A stretch of DNA of 64,000 bases from Bradyrhizobium sp. SRL28 (GTDB lineage Bacteria; Pseudomonadota; Alphaproteobacteria; Rhizobiales; Xanthobacteraceae): positions 361,674-425,673 of the forward strand of contig NZ_JAHEAG010000005.1 of assembly GCF_018596315.1 (NCBI RefSeq). The letters are read 5' to 3'. Position numbers and translations under genes: made by a program. Below the pieces are notes generated by a model. It ran no database searches, was not told the DNA's origin, and saw only the letters and a list, made by a program, of their open reading frames with translations. Within the stretch, counting starts at the first letter, position 1, and each line of letters begins with the position of its first letter. Shown piece after piece: positions 36,471 through 44,683 of this stretch.

Positions 36471-37580
36471 ATGAAAGTTCGTTTTGGCCCAGGGGGCTGG
36501 GTTCAATGGCCTGACAGTGAAGAATTCTCGATCGAATTCATGAGGCTGCTCAGCGCCGCGCAGGAAGGCGGTTCGATGATCTCCGAATGCTTCCTCGCCG
36601 CAAGCCGGATAGACCCAAACGATGGCGGCGATTCCTGGTATCGCGAATGGATAAGGATGGCCGACCTCAGCAATGAGCGCGCCAATGCTGCCTTCACGAT
36701 CGGTCATGTGCTGACCGCGCAAAGTAACTGGCTTCGCGCCATCAACTACTATCAAGCCTCAGCGTTCGGTTTCGACGTCCCCGACCCGAAACAGGAGCAT
36801 GCGTTTCGAAACATGCGAGACTGCGCCCGCCGCTACATCGCGCATTTGACCCCCGCGGGCGAGGTCGTCGAGATTCCCTGGTTGGAAGGCCATGCGTTGG
36901 AGGGCTATTTTTTGCCTGCCCCCGCCGCCTCTCGTCGATCGCCTGTCGTCGTGTGCATGGGCGACCCCGGACATCGGAAGGAAGAATATCTCTTCAAGGT
37001 GGCGCGTTACGCGCGCGAGCGGGGAATATCGTTGCTGGCCGTGGATCTCTTCGGTTCCGACGCCGACGCCAAATTCGATGAGGTGATCGGCCGCCCCGAT
37101 CTGGAATTGTCGGTAGGCTGCGTGATGGATTACCTGACGACGCGGGCCGATATTGACGAACATCGGATAGCCGTTCTCGGCGACGGCGCGGGGTCGTCCT
37201 TTGTGGCGCGTGGCGTCGCGCTCGACAACCGCTTTGCCGCCGTGGTTTGCGACGGCGGAATCTGGGATATGCACGAGCGCGCCTTCTTGATGAACCGTCT
37301 CTCGCGGGATGGCATCGGAAGCGGAGGATTTGAACGAGGCTGGCTCGGTCGGAGATTCCACTGCCCGGTCCTGGTCACGGTGGGCGGACAGGCCTGGCTG
37401 GATAGCGGCGTTGTTACCGATCTGTTCGAACGGCTTAAGTCCCATCATCCCGATATTTCACTGAAGATTTTCGAAAGCTCGGAAACGGCTGCCGCGCAAG
37501 GGCATTGCGACAACCCTACGCTGGCCAACGAGTTCATCTTTGACTGGGTTGCCGATCGCCTCGAATCGATATCGGCCTGA
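36471..37580 (+). CDS. FrsA-like alpha/beta hydrolase lacking nucleophile serine
   Basis: 369 residues. An N-terminal helical half (1-125) precedes an alpha/beta hydrolase core beginning VVVCMGDPGHRKEEYLFKVA. At the nucleophile elbow it reads VLGDGAGSSF (residues 235-244), so where GxSxG serine enzymes have Ser it has Gly239. The C-terminal histidine region AAAQGHCDNP is present. Layout resembles the FrsA/pseudooxynicotine hydrolase family. Either non-catalytic or using another residue such as Asp238. It converges with a MarR gene, 15 bp apart at the stops. Confidence 0.85.
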   Translation: MKVRFGPGGWVQWPDSEEFSIEFMRLLSAAQEGGSMISECFLAASRIDPNDGGDSWYREWIRMADLSNERANAAFTIGHVLTAQSNWLRAINYYQASAFGFDVPDPKQEHAFRNMRDCARRYIAHLTPAGEVVEIPWLEGHALEGYFLPAPAASRRSPVVVCMGDPGHRKEEYLFKVARYARERGISLLAVDLFGSDADAKFDEVIGRPDLELSVGCVMDYLTTRADIDEHRIAVLGDGAGSSFVARGVALDNRFAAVVCDGGIWDMHERAFLMNRLSRDGIGSGGFERGWLGRRFHCPVLVTVGGQAWLDSGVVTDLFERLKSHHPDISLKIFESSETAAAQGHCDNPTLANEFIFDWVADRLESISA

Positions 37581-37595
37581 TACCGCCGCAAAAAG

Positions 37596-38138
37596 TCAGA
37601 TCCCCATCGCGATCTTCTGGCTGGCCTTCTCGAGACGGATCTTCAATGCCGCAAGCTTGCTGGTGAACTCGCTGAGCTCGCGATCACTGAATTCGGCAAA
37701 GATGAAGCTGTTGAGCTCCTCCTGCTGAGAAGCCAAGCCCGCGATGTGCTTGTAAGTCTTGTCCGTCAAGGACATCTGCACGACCCGGGCGTCGTCCGCT
37801 GACGTCTTTCGGCGCATGAAGCCTTTCTTCTCGAGCATCTTCGACTGTGTCGTCACGAAGGACGGGTCAACATGGAGCATCTTTGACACGACCTTCACAG
37901 GCACGCCCTCTCCCTGATCCAGATCGGCCAGAGCCATCAGGATCATCCATTGCGGGCCGCTGACGCCGAGGGCTTTTGCCCAGAAATAACGAATCTCCTG
38001 GAGATGCACATTGATGGCGGCGATCTCCCAGGCGAATTGCCGGGCGATGTCGTCGTGATTCTTCCCGCCGAACCCATTCGACTGTCCGCGTTTGCCGCGG
38101 CTCGACGAGTCCGATCCCTTGCGGGGGTCTTGTGCCAT
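37596..38138 (-). CDS. MarR family transcriptional regulator
   Basis: 180 residues. Winged helix-turn-helix: WMILMALADLDQGEGVPVKV, SKMLHVDPSFVTTQSKMLEK and KKGFMRRKTSADDARVVQM, the last containing the wing DDAR. A basic Ser/Gly-rich N-terminus of about 30 residues precedes it. MarR proteins usually repress efflux or degradation genes and release DNA on binding phenolic ligands or oxidants. It is encoded convergently with the hydrolase and divergently from the porin region. Confidence 0.92.
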   Translation of the reverse strand: MAQDPRKGSDSSSRGKRGQSNGFGGKNHDDIARQFAWEIAAINVHLQEIRYFWAKALGVSGPQWMILMALADLDQGEGVPVKVVSKMLHVDPSFVTTQSKMLEKKGFMRRKTSADDARVVQMSLTDKTYKHIAGLASQQEELNSFIFAEFSDRELSEFTSKLAALKIRLEKASQKIAMGI

Positions 38139-38522
38139 GGCTTGTCTGGCCCCGAGTCTGCACGAACCAGCTTAGCCGATTTAATAACAAAATCATCCAA
38201 TTGGGCACCGTAAAGGTGGTTCTCCGGACAAAATTTCGCGTGCTCGGCTGTGTTGCCGCTGCGACACAGTCGGTCGGGATAGAGATAACTGAGTTCATAA
38301 AGTATTTTGATTACGTAAGTTGCACATGCATAGTTCTGAAGACGATCTGGGGGGTCCTTGATCGTTCCGTTTTGGTGGTTCGCTTAAGTCCCTCGCGTTG
38401 ATGCGGGTGTGTCCGAAGACGCGAAACGACTGAGCGGTTTTCAAAAGGCAAGGGCGGACCTTTTCTGGGGGAACAGCGATAGGTCCGCCCCTTGTCCTGG
38501 CAGAGCAACTTGGAGGTTTAAC
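38139..38522. other. Promoter and leader region of the porin
   Basis: No gene seen. The first 200 bases are AT-rich (GATTTAATAACAAAATCATCC, TATTTTGATTACGTAAG), with promoters for MarR and porin genes expected. A stem of 12 bp with one bulge, AAGGGCGGACCT (38450-38461) with AGGTCCGCCCCTT (38481-38493), sits in the porin leader; GGAGG precedes the start codon. Confidence 0.6.
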
Positions 38523-40076
38523 ATGACTATGATCAAGAGCCTTATTCTCGGCTCAGCGGCGGGTCTCGTCGCGCTGAGCGGAGCACAGGCTGCCGATCTT
38601 CCCGTCAAGGCCAAAGCGGTCGAGTACGTCAGGATCTGCTCCCTGTATGGCGCGGGTTTCTTCTATATCCCGGGCACCGACACCTGCATCAAGCTGGGTG
38701 GTTACGTTCGCGTCGACACCACGTTCAACGGCAACACCTATGGCGGACCGGCCTGGAGCGGCGATCAGGGTCAGGGCAATCGCTACCGCGATTACTTCTC
38801 GTCCCGTTCCCGTATGGCAATCACGGTTGATACCCGTACTGCCACCGAATACGGCGTTGTCCGCACCTTCGGTCAGGGCGACTTCCAGTTCAACAACTTC
38901 GGAACCAACAACGCGACCGCGCTGAGCACCTTCCCGGGCCCGAGCGGCGCCTCCAACTCGCTCAACGTCGCGGGTGGCGGTTACGTCGCGGTTGAAATGG
39001 TGTTCATCCAGTTCGCTGGTTTCACCTTCGGTAAGTCGGCTTCGGCCTACGCGACGCCTTGGAACGGCTATCCGGGCAACAACAACTCGTTCTTGATGGG
39101 TGGCCCGGACTACGTGACCGGCGTCAACAACATCCAGTACACCGCGCAGTTCGGCAACGGCGTGTCGGCCACCATCGGCCTCGATGATCCGACCGTGTTC
39201 AACCGCACCTCTGTGCTGAACCTCGGCGTTGCTTCGTCCGCGATCGGTGCTGGTGCGAACGCCTACGGCGGCACCCACGCTCCGGACATCGCGGGCAACA
39301 TCCGCGTCGACCAGGCTTGGGGTCTGTTCCAGATTTCGGGCATCCTGCACAACGTGAACGCTTCCTACAACACCCTCGGCGCCGGCGGTGCTCCAGTCGT
39401 CGGGTCGGAAATCTCCGGTCACCCCGACGACAAGTGGGGCGGTGCTGTGACGGCTGCGTTGCAGATCAAGAACCTCCCGACCGGTGCGGGCGACGATATC
39501 AAGATCGACGCAACGTACGCGAAGGGTAACACCAAGGCCGTGATCTCCACGAGCGGTAGCTCGCCGAACTTCGCGATGTTCGGCAACACCGGCATTGCGG
39601 GTGCGTATCAGAGCATTGGCTTTGGCCAGACCTCCGATGCGGTCTACGTGCCGGGTGGCGAGCTCAAGCTGGTGGATGCATGGGGTGTCCGTGGTGCGTT
39701 CAACCACAACTGGGATCCCTACTGGTCGTCCAGCCTCTGGGGCAGCTACGCAGCCGTGCGGTATAATGGCAGCGCAACTGACATCCTCAGCGCCAAGGGT
39801 CAGTGGTGTGCCAACTACAACACCGGCAAGACTCCGCTGGCGGGCTCGGGCTATTCATGCAACCCGGACTACAACATTGCCCAGGTTGGTTTGGTCACCC
39901 GTTGGACTCCCGTCAAGAACCTGACGTTCTCGGCTGAAGTCGGTGCGTTCTTCCTCGACCAGAAGATGACGGGTGCAGCCACCTTGACTCCGACGGCTCC
40001 GAAGCCGACTGCTGTGTACGAGTTCAAGGACCAGAGCACTGTGTTCCTGAACGTTCGCGCTCAGCGCAACTTCTGA
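38523..40076 (+). CDS. Major porin (Porin_2 family)
   Basis: 517 residues. Signal peptide ALSGAQAADLP, then the Porin_2 start VEYVRICSLYGAGFFYIPGT with two cysteines (CSLY...DTCIKLGGYVR) characteristic of Rhizobiales porins, followed by many alternating strands and a final VFLNVRAQRNF with terminal Phe for the BAM machinery. Forms a trimeric channel for nutrients in the outer membrane. ATG at 38523 follows GGAGG. Codon use is strongly biased toward preferred C-ending codons, as expected for an abundant protein. A strong terminator follows. Confidence 0.96.
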   Translation: MTMIKSLILGSAAGLVALSGAQAADLPVKAKAVEYVRICSLYGAGFFYIPGTDTCIKLGGYVRVDTTFNGNTYGGPAWSGDQGQGNRYRDYFSSRSRMAITVDTRTATEYGVVRTFGQGDFQFNNFGTNNATALSTFPGPSGASNSLNVAGGGYVAVEMVFIQFAGFTFGKSASAYATPWNGYPGNNNSFLMGGPDYVTGVNNIQYTAQFGNGVSATIGLDDPTVFNRTSVLNLGVASSAIGAGANAYGGTHAPDIAGNIRVDQAWGLFQISGILHNVNASYNTLGAGGAPVVGSEISGHPDDKWGGAVTAALQIKNLPTGAGDDIKIDATYAKGNTKAVISTSGSSPNFAMFGNTGIAGAYQSIGFGQTSDAVYVPGGELKLVDAWGVRGAFNHNWDPYWSSSLWGSYAAVRYNGSATDILSAKGQWCANYNTGKTPLAGSGYSCNPDYNIAQVGLVTRWTPVKNLTFSAEVGAFFLDQKMTGAATLTPTAPKPTAVYEFKDQSTVFLNVRAQRNF

Positions 40077-40102
40077 TCCTGAACGTCTGACACTCACTAA
40101 AG

Positions 40103-40140
40103 AACCCCCAGCGGAAAACCGCTGGGGGTTTTCTTTTTCG
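40103..40140 (+). terminator. Intrinsic terminator of porin
   Basis: AACCCCCAGCGG-AAAA-CCGCTGGGGGTT followed by TTCTTTTTC is a textbook rho-independent terminator. Confidence 0.9.
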
Positions 40141-40255
40141 ATGCTCCGCTTCGCAGTCGCCGATCGAACAGAATCGATTGCGCGAATGGGCCAGAGAACG
40201 GGATTTCAGCTCGTCAGAAAAAGGAGCCGAAACTTCAGAATCTCCGATAATATTA

Positions 40256-40402
40256 TTTACTCAGGTAATTTTCTAAGCTAATATAACACTCAGGTAGCCG
40301 GCAAATTTCTTGGCGGCCTCTTAGTCTCGAAGGAGACGTAACTACTTTATGCTAAACCTCCGAAACCTCCGGCAATGCCCTGCCGGAGGTTTTTAGTTTT
40401 TG
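40256..40402 (+). ncRNA. Putative small transcript with orphan terminator
   Basis: After the porin terminator the AT-rich stretch 40250-40290 (TAATATAAC) precedes an excellent terminator, AAACCTCCGGCA/TGCCGGAGGTTT at 40363-40392 plus TTTAGTTTTT. No protein gene precedes it. A 15-codon frame (ATG 40349 to stop 40396, MLNLRNLRQCPAGGF) with AGGAGA upstream overlaps the hairpin. ACTCAGGTA occurs twice (40259, 40288). Either an sRNA or a short leader. Confidence 0.45.
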
Positions 40403-40520
40403 GGACGACTGTTGGCTGTGCCCTGGGGCCTGCCGCACGATCAGCAGGTTCTCGGCAAGTTCTGTGGTCGAAAGCCGGTATCGAAACCAGCTTGCGCTTG
40501 TTGTCCCGAGGCTGAGGTCG

Positions 40521-40595
40521 TGGTGCCGGTTGAGAGGATTGAACTCCCGACCTTCGGTTTACAAAACCGCTGCTCTACCGCTGAGCTAAACCGGC
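40521..40595 (-). tRNA. tRNA-Thr (anticodon TGT)
   Basis: Reading the minus strand, a full cloverleaf runs from GCCGGTT to AACCGGC-A-CCA. The anticodon loop TTTGTAA gives TGT, which reads threonine ACA. CCA is encoded. Confidence 0.97.
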
Positions 40596-40767
40596 GAATC
40601 GAAGCGATCGGCGAGGGGAGAAGTATCCCGCCACGTGGTGCGATCTTCGGCGGCTCGAATATCAGACTTGGCCGCAAAGGGCCAGAACTCAAGAACCGTT
40701 TTCATCGCTCCCGCATGGAAAAGGCGGCCTTTCCAGCCGCCCTTTCCGAACGCGATTCGCAACCGTC

Positions 40768-41202
40768 CTACTGGCAGAGATGCCTCCGCCCGTCCTCGCC
40801 GCGGAACAAGGTGCCGGGGACACAGACAAAACCGTTGCGTCGGGCGTATTCGTCGCCGCCGATCGGGGAGGTGGCGATGGCAGCCGCCGTGCCGACCGCG
40901 CCACCGCCGACGCCGGCCGCGACATCGCCCGGCCAGAAGCCGCCGTTATCGTCCCAGCGGTTGTAGCTGTCGCGCCAAGCGCGGTCCTGATAGGTGCGGT
41001 CCCGATAGGCCTGATCGGGATAGGCCTGACGCTGGTAGCTGCCGCCATAGTAGGGGCTTCCCGGTCCCCGGTTCTGGCAATTGGCGTTTGGATAGAACTG
41101 CGCGCAATAGCCGGGATTGTAGATGACTTGCTGCGCCATTGCCGGGCTGGCGAGCGCGGACGCAAGGATCGCCGCGGCCGCGAGAATTCCGGATCTTGTC
41201 AT
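40768..41202 (-). CDS. Exported Tyr/Arg/Asp-rich protein
   Basis: 144 residues; signal peptide LAAAAILASALASPAMAQ, then a repetitive Tyr/Arg/Asp/Gln stretch (YQRQAYPDQAYRDRTYQDRA) and a glycine-rich membrane-like segment (GDVAAGVGGGAVGTAAAIA), ending with two Cys (VCVPGT, HLCQ). ATG at 41202 follows GGAG. Such proteins are common in Bradyrhizobium envelopes; function unknown. Confidence 0.78.
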   Translation of the reverse strand: MTRSGILAAAAILASALASPAMAQQVIYNPGYCAQFYPNANCQNRGPGSPYYGGSYQRQAYPDQAYRDRTYQDRAWRDSYNRWDDNGGFWPGDVAAGVGGGAVGTAAAIATSPIGGDEYARRNGFVCVPGTLFRGEDGRRHLCQ

Positions 41203-41394
41203 TGATTGACTCCATTGCAGGTGGCGCCACGCTAAGCGCTGGTACGGACGATCGTTCCGGTGCGGCCCTTTCGCGCGAGTCAAACAGACGTGATGCCGAA
41301 GACAGGAAGGGCGAGGTCTTTCGATTTCGGTTGTGCGATCTCCAGACAGATGTGAAGTTCCGGCTCCTTATCATTTGAAGGATCAGGGAAATTC

Positions 41395-42114
41395 ATGCAG
41401 GCGCGCGACGTCGATTACCGCTGCGGCGAGGTCAATTTGTGCGGCTATCTCGCACTTGATGAAAGCACTGCCGGAAGGCGGCCCGGCGTTCTGGTGTTTC
41501 ACGAAGGGCTGGGGCTCGGCGACTTCGTGATGGAGCGCGCGCGCCGGCTCGCGGGTCTCGGCTATGTCGCGTTCGCCGCCGACATGTTCGGCGATCGGCG
41601 ACAGGCGTCCAATCTGCAGGAAGTCGCATCCCTGGTCAGCGGGCTTCGCGCCGAGCCGGACAAGCTGCGTGCGCGAGGGCGCGCCGCGCTCGAAACGCTC
41701 GCCGCGCTGCCGCAGGTCGATGCCGGCAGGCTGGCGGCGATCGGATTCTGCTTTGGCGGGTCGGTGGTGCTGGAGCTGGCACGCGAGGGCGCCGAGCTGA
41801 AGGCGGTGGTCAGTTTCCACGGCGTGCTGGCGACCAAGATGCCGGCGCAACCGGGGCAAATGAAGGCCAGCGTGCTGGTCTGCACCGGCGTCGACGATCC
41901 CCTGGCGCCGCCGGAACAACTCGCCGATTTCGAGAACGAGATGCGCACCGGCGGGGTGAAGGACTGGCAGGTCATCGCTTACGGCAACACACTGCACGGG
42001 TTCACCAATCCGGCCGCCGATGGTTCGATCATGCGCACCGCGCTCTACAACGAACAGGCCGACCGCCGCTCCTGGGCGTCGATGAAAAGCCTGTTCGATG
42101 AAGTCTTGACCTGA
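41395..42114 (+). CDS. Dienelactone hydrolase family protein
   Basis: 239 residues with the dienelactone hydrolase fold: VLVFHEGLGLGDF (catalytic-site Glu37), AIGFCFGGSV (nucleophilic Cys119), and C-terminal DDPLAPPEQ and TLHGFTNP (Asp and His). The enzyme cleaves ester bonds of dienelactones in aromatic breakdown in its classic form, but many members act on other esters. No catabolic neighbours, so its own pathway is unknown. ATG 41395. Confidence 0.94.
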   Translation: MQARDVDYRCGEVNLCGYLALDESTAGRRPGVLVFHEGLGLGDFVMERARRLAGLGYVAFAADMFGDRRQASNLQEVASLVSGLRAEPDKLRARGRAALETLAALPQVDAGRLAAIGFCFGGSVVLELAREGAELKAVVSFHGVLATKMPAQPGQMKASVLVCTGVDDPLAPPEQLADFENEMRTGGVKDWQVIAYGNTLHGFTNPAADGSIMRTALYNEQADRRSWASMKSLFDEVLT

Positions 42115-42307
42115 CAAAGGCTTCCAACTGGTATTTCATGGCGTTTTCAATCGAGGCATGCCCTCGGACTTGATCCGTGGGTGGACACAGGTTCGTATAG
42201 CAATCAAGTTTACGCAGATTGCGTGGACTTATCTGCGGTAGAAAACGCGTCAAAACAAAAATCGGAAGTTCGTCTTGAACTTCGACTGATACAGTGGGCA
42301 GGGGCGT

Positions 42308-43003
42308 ATGTTCGGAATTCTTGGACTGGGGTTTTTGCTGGGCATGCAGCATGCGCTCGAGGCCGATCACATCGCCGCCGTATCCAGCATCGCCGCGCGC
42401 CGCAGCCATGGGGCCGATATCGTCAAGCACGGGCTGACCTGGGGGCTCGGCCATACGCTGACGCTGTTCGTCTTTGCCGGCGCCGCCATCCTGCTCGGCC
42501 GCGCGATTCCCGAGAGCGTTGCCCGGCCGCTCGAAACCGCTGTCGGCTTCATGCTGATCGGCCTCGGCGCTCATGTGCTGTGGCGGCTGTGGCGCGACCG
42601 CGTGCATTTTCACCAGCACGGCCATGGCGACGGCACGGTGCATTTCCATGCCCACAGCCATGCCGGCGAAACCGCGCCGCATGCCCGTGCGGCCCACGCC
42701 CATGGCCATGGCTTCCGCTGGCGCACGCTGCTGGTCGGCCTGATGCACGGCATGGCGGGCTCGGCCGCGCTGCTGGTGCTCGCGGTCACGCAGGCCTCCA
42801 GTCCCGCGGTCGGCCTCGGTTACGTCGCACTGTTCGGCGTTGGCTCGATGATCGGCATGGGCGCGCTGTCGACGGTGATCGCGGTGCCGCTCGCGGTCTC
42901 CGCCCGCTCGCTCACCTGGGCCAATCGCGGCCTGCAGGGCGCTGTGGGTCTTGCCACCGTCGCGATCGGCGTTATGACCGTGGTCGAGACGGTACTGGCC
43001 TGA
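42308..43003 (+). CDS. NicO/HupE-like nickel/cobalt transporter family protein
   Basis: 231 residues with six or more membrane helices. The nickel-transporter signature H-x4-DH is present (QHALEADHIAAV, His15 to His21), and a His-rich loop (HFHQHGHGDGTVHFHAHSHA, about 100-120) follows helix 3. Family members move Ni or Co across the inner membrane. There is no urease or hydrogenase gene nearby, so the cofactor use is unclear. No strong ribosome site. Confidence 0.87.
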   Translation: MFGILGLGFLLGMQHALEADHIAAVSSIAARRSHGADIVKHGLTWGLGHTLTLFVFAGAAILLGRAIPESVARPLETAVGFMLIGLGAHVLWRLWRDRVHFHQHGHGDGTVHFHAHSHAGETAPHARAAHAHGHGFRWRTLLVGLMHGMAGSAALLVLAVTQASSPAVGLGYVALFGVGSMIGMGALSTVIAVPLAVSARSLTWANRGLQGAVGLATVAIGVMTVVETVLA

Positions 43004-43072
43004 CGCCGGTCGCCTCAGCGCGGCGGGCTGATCAGCAATAATAGCAATAACAATGTATTCGGAGAGGATACG

Positions 43073-44047
43073 ATGAAACGCCGAGATTTTCTGGCCGGAA
43101 GCGCCGCATGTTCACTGGGCGCCTTGACGGGCCAGGCGCTGGCACAATCGGGCCCGCTGACCAAAGTCATCTTTCCCTTCGCGGCCGGCGGCGGTGGCGA
43201 TGCGCTGTGCCGCTTGCTGGCGCAACACATCGGCCCATTGCTCGACCGCAATATCATTGTCGAGAACCGCACCGGCGGTGACGGCTTGATCGGCATCAAG
43301 GCGGTGAAGGGGGCCAATCCCGATGGCACCACCATCCTCGTGACCACGGGGCCGACGATGTATCTGCTGCCGATGGTCGAGACGACGCCGAGTTTTGACG
43401 CGGCGAAGGATTTCGTTCCGGTCAGCCAGCTCGCGCGGTTCGAGTTCTGTGTCTTCGTCGGCACGGCCGTCCCGGCCGAGGTCAAGGACTTCAAGCAATT
43501 CGTCGCCTGGCTGAAAGCCAATCCGGACAAGGCCACGTTCGGCGTGCCCAGCAACGGCACCATTCCGCATTTTAGCGGATCGCGGCTCGAGCAGGCGCTG
43601 GGCATCAAGCTGACGCGCGTGGCCTATCGCGGCAGCGCGCCGATCATCAACGACCTCGTCGGCGGCCATATGCCGTTCGCGATTTCCACGTTGACCGATG
43701 CCATCCCGCAGCATCGCGCCGGCAACATCCGGATTCTCGCGGTCGGCAGCGAGACGCGTTCGCCGTTCCTCCCGGACGCGCCGACCCTGAAGGAGAACGG
43801 CATCGATCTGGTGGCGGATGCCTGGTACGGCATGTGGCTGCCGGCGGGCGCTTCATCCGATTTCGCGAAGAAACTGAGCGAAGCGGCCGCTGCCGCGCTC
43901 GCCAAGCCCGAGGTCAAGGAGAAGCTGCTCGCGATCGGCCTGATCCCGGTTGGCTCGACGCCCGAAGGCCTGACCCAGCAACTCGCTGCCAACACCGCGT
44001 TCTGGCAGCCGGTCGTGAAGGAAACGGGATACAAGATCACGAATTGA
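43073..44047 (+). CDS. Bug-family tripartite tricarboxylate transporter binding protein
   Basis: 324 residues. A twin-arginine-like signal (MKRRDFLAGSAACSLGALTG) ends at Gln-Ser. The mature protein has the Bug/TctC layout: VIFPFAAGGGGDALCRLLA, IIVENRTGGDGLIGIKAVKG, VAYRGSAPIINDLVGGHM and FLPDAPTLKENG. These bind carboxylates for TctAB transport, yet no tctAB is adjacent, as is common for orphan Bug proteins. ATG at 43073 follows GGAGAGG. Confidence 0.93.
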   Translation: MKRRDFLAGSAACSLGALTGQALAQSGPLTKVIFPFAAGGGGDALCRLLAQHIGPLLDRNIIVENRTGGDGLIGIKAVKGANPDGTTILVTTGPTMYLLPMVETTPSFDAAKDFVPVSQLARFEFCVFVGTAVPAEVKDFKQFVAWLKANPDKATFGVPSNGTIPHFSGSRLEQALGIKLTRVAYRGSAPIINDLVGGHMPFAISTLTDAIPQHRAGNIRILAVGSETRSPFLPDAPTLKENGIDLVADAWYGMWLPAGASSDFAKKLSEAAAAALAKPEVKEKLLAIGLIPVGSTPEGLTQQLAANTAFWQPVVKETGYKITN

Positions 44048-44683
44048 CGGCGCGCCGTCATTGCGTGCGCTTCGGCGCGTTGCGCCTCGCAAGTGTTGCG
44101 CCGGGGCGACGTAGCGCCCGCGTGCGCGGAACCGTAATGTGGCGTGAGCGGCCGCAATTTACCAACACGACGTGGGCTCCGCCGCAACACCAATTTCCGC
44201 CGCCACGATGACCGCGCCGGGAGCTGTTTAGCGTAGCTCGTCTACCGCAATATCGGTCTCTTGTGGCCGGGAGGCATCGACGGCTTCCCCTTTGACTTAG
44301 TGTTCCTATCGTCGAGCCAGACGCGAGCTGCGAATCTTTCGAAACAACCTGTGAGTTAACTCACAGCCCCCGAACCTAAAATGCGCTAGGTTTGCAACTG
44401 GCAACAAGCAAGGTCTGGGGAGATCGAGGCCAAAGGTATCGTTGCCGGGGCAGCGGCTCAGTCGCGCAGTTCTGACCGAACTTCAAATCCGATAGCGACA
44501 CCGCGACGGTCGCTGACGTGAATGGCTACGCGTTAAGGCCAGGTCGTAGCAATTCAAAAGTCGCAGCAATTCAAAAACAAACAACGCGTGAACTGAATCC
44601 GGTCTGGGACATTCTCGCAATTGAGCAATTGGCTGATGTGCCGACGGGATGCTGGCCGATGGTTTGAGAAATCGGAGGAGCAA
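44048..44683. other. 636-bp non-coding stretch with a CRP-like palindrome and tandem repeat
   Basis: No gene was seen on either strand. Features are the palindrome at 44349-44366 (listed apart) and two 17-bp tandem copies of GTCGTAGCAATTCAAAA (44543-44559; 44560-44576, one base different). The gap ends with GGAGGAG before the esterase start. Confidence 0.5.
44349..44366. promoter_or_regulatory. Perfect 18-bp palindrome matching CRP consensus
   Basis: CTGTGAGTTAACTCACAG is exactly self-complementary and contains TGTGA-N6-TCACA, the consensus for CRP-type cAMP receptor proteins. It is 318 bp upstream of the secreted esterase start, so it may be the far end of a long regulatory region or serve another transcript. 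Confidence 0.55.

Noticed and set aside
40441..40692. Minus-strand frame across tRNA-Thr
   Set aside because: It is a read-through of the tRNA sense strand (SSAVEQRFCKPKVGSSI), a known artefact.
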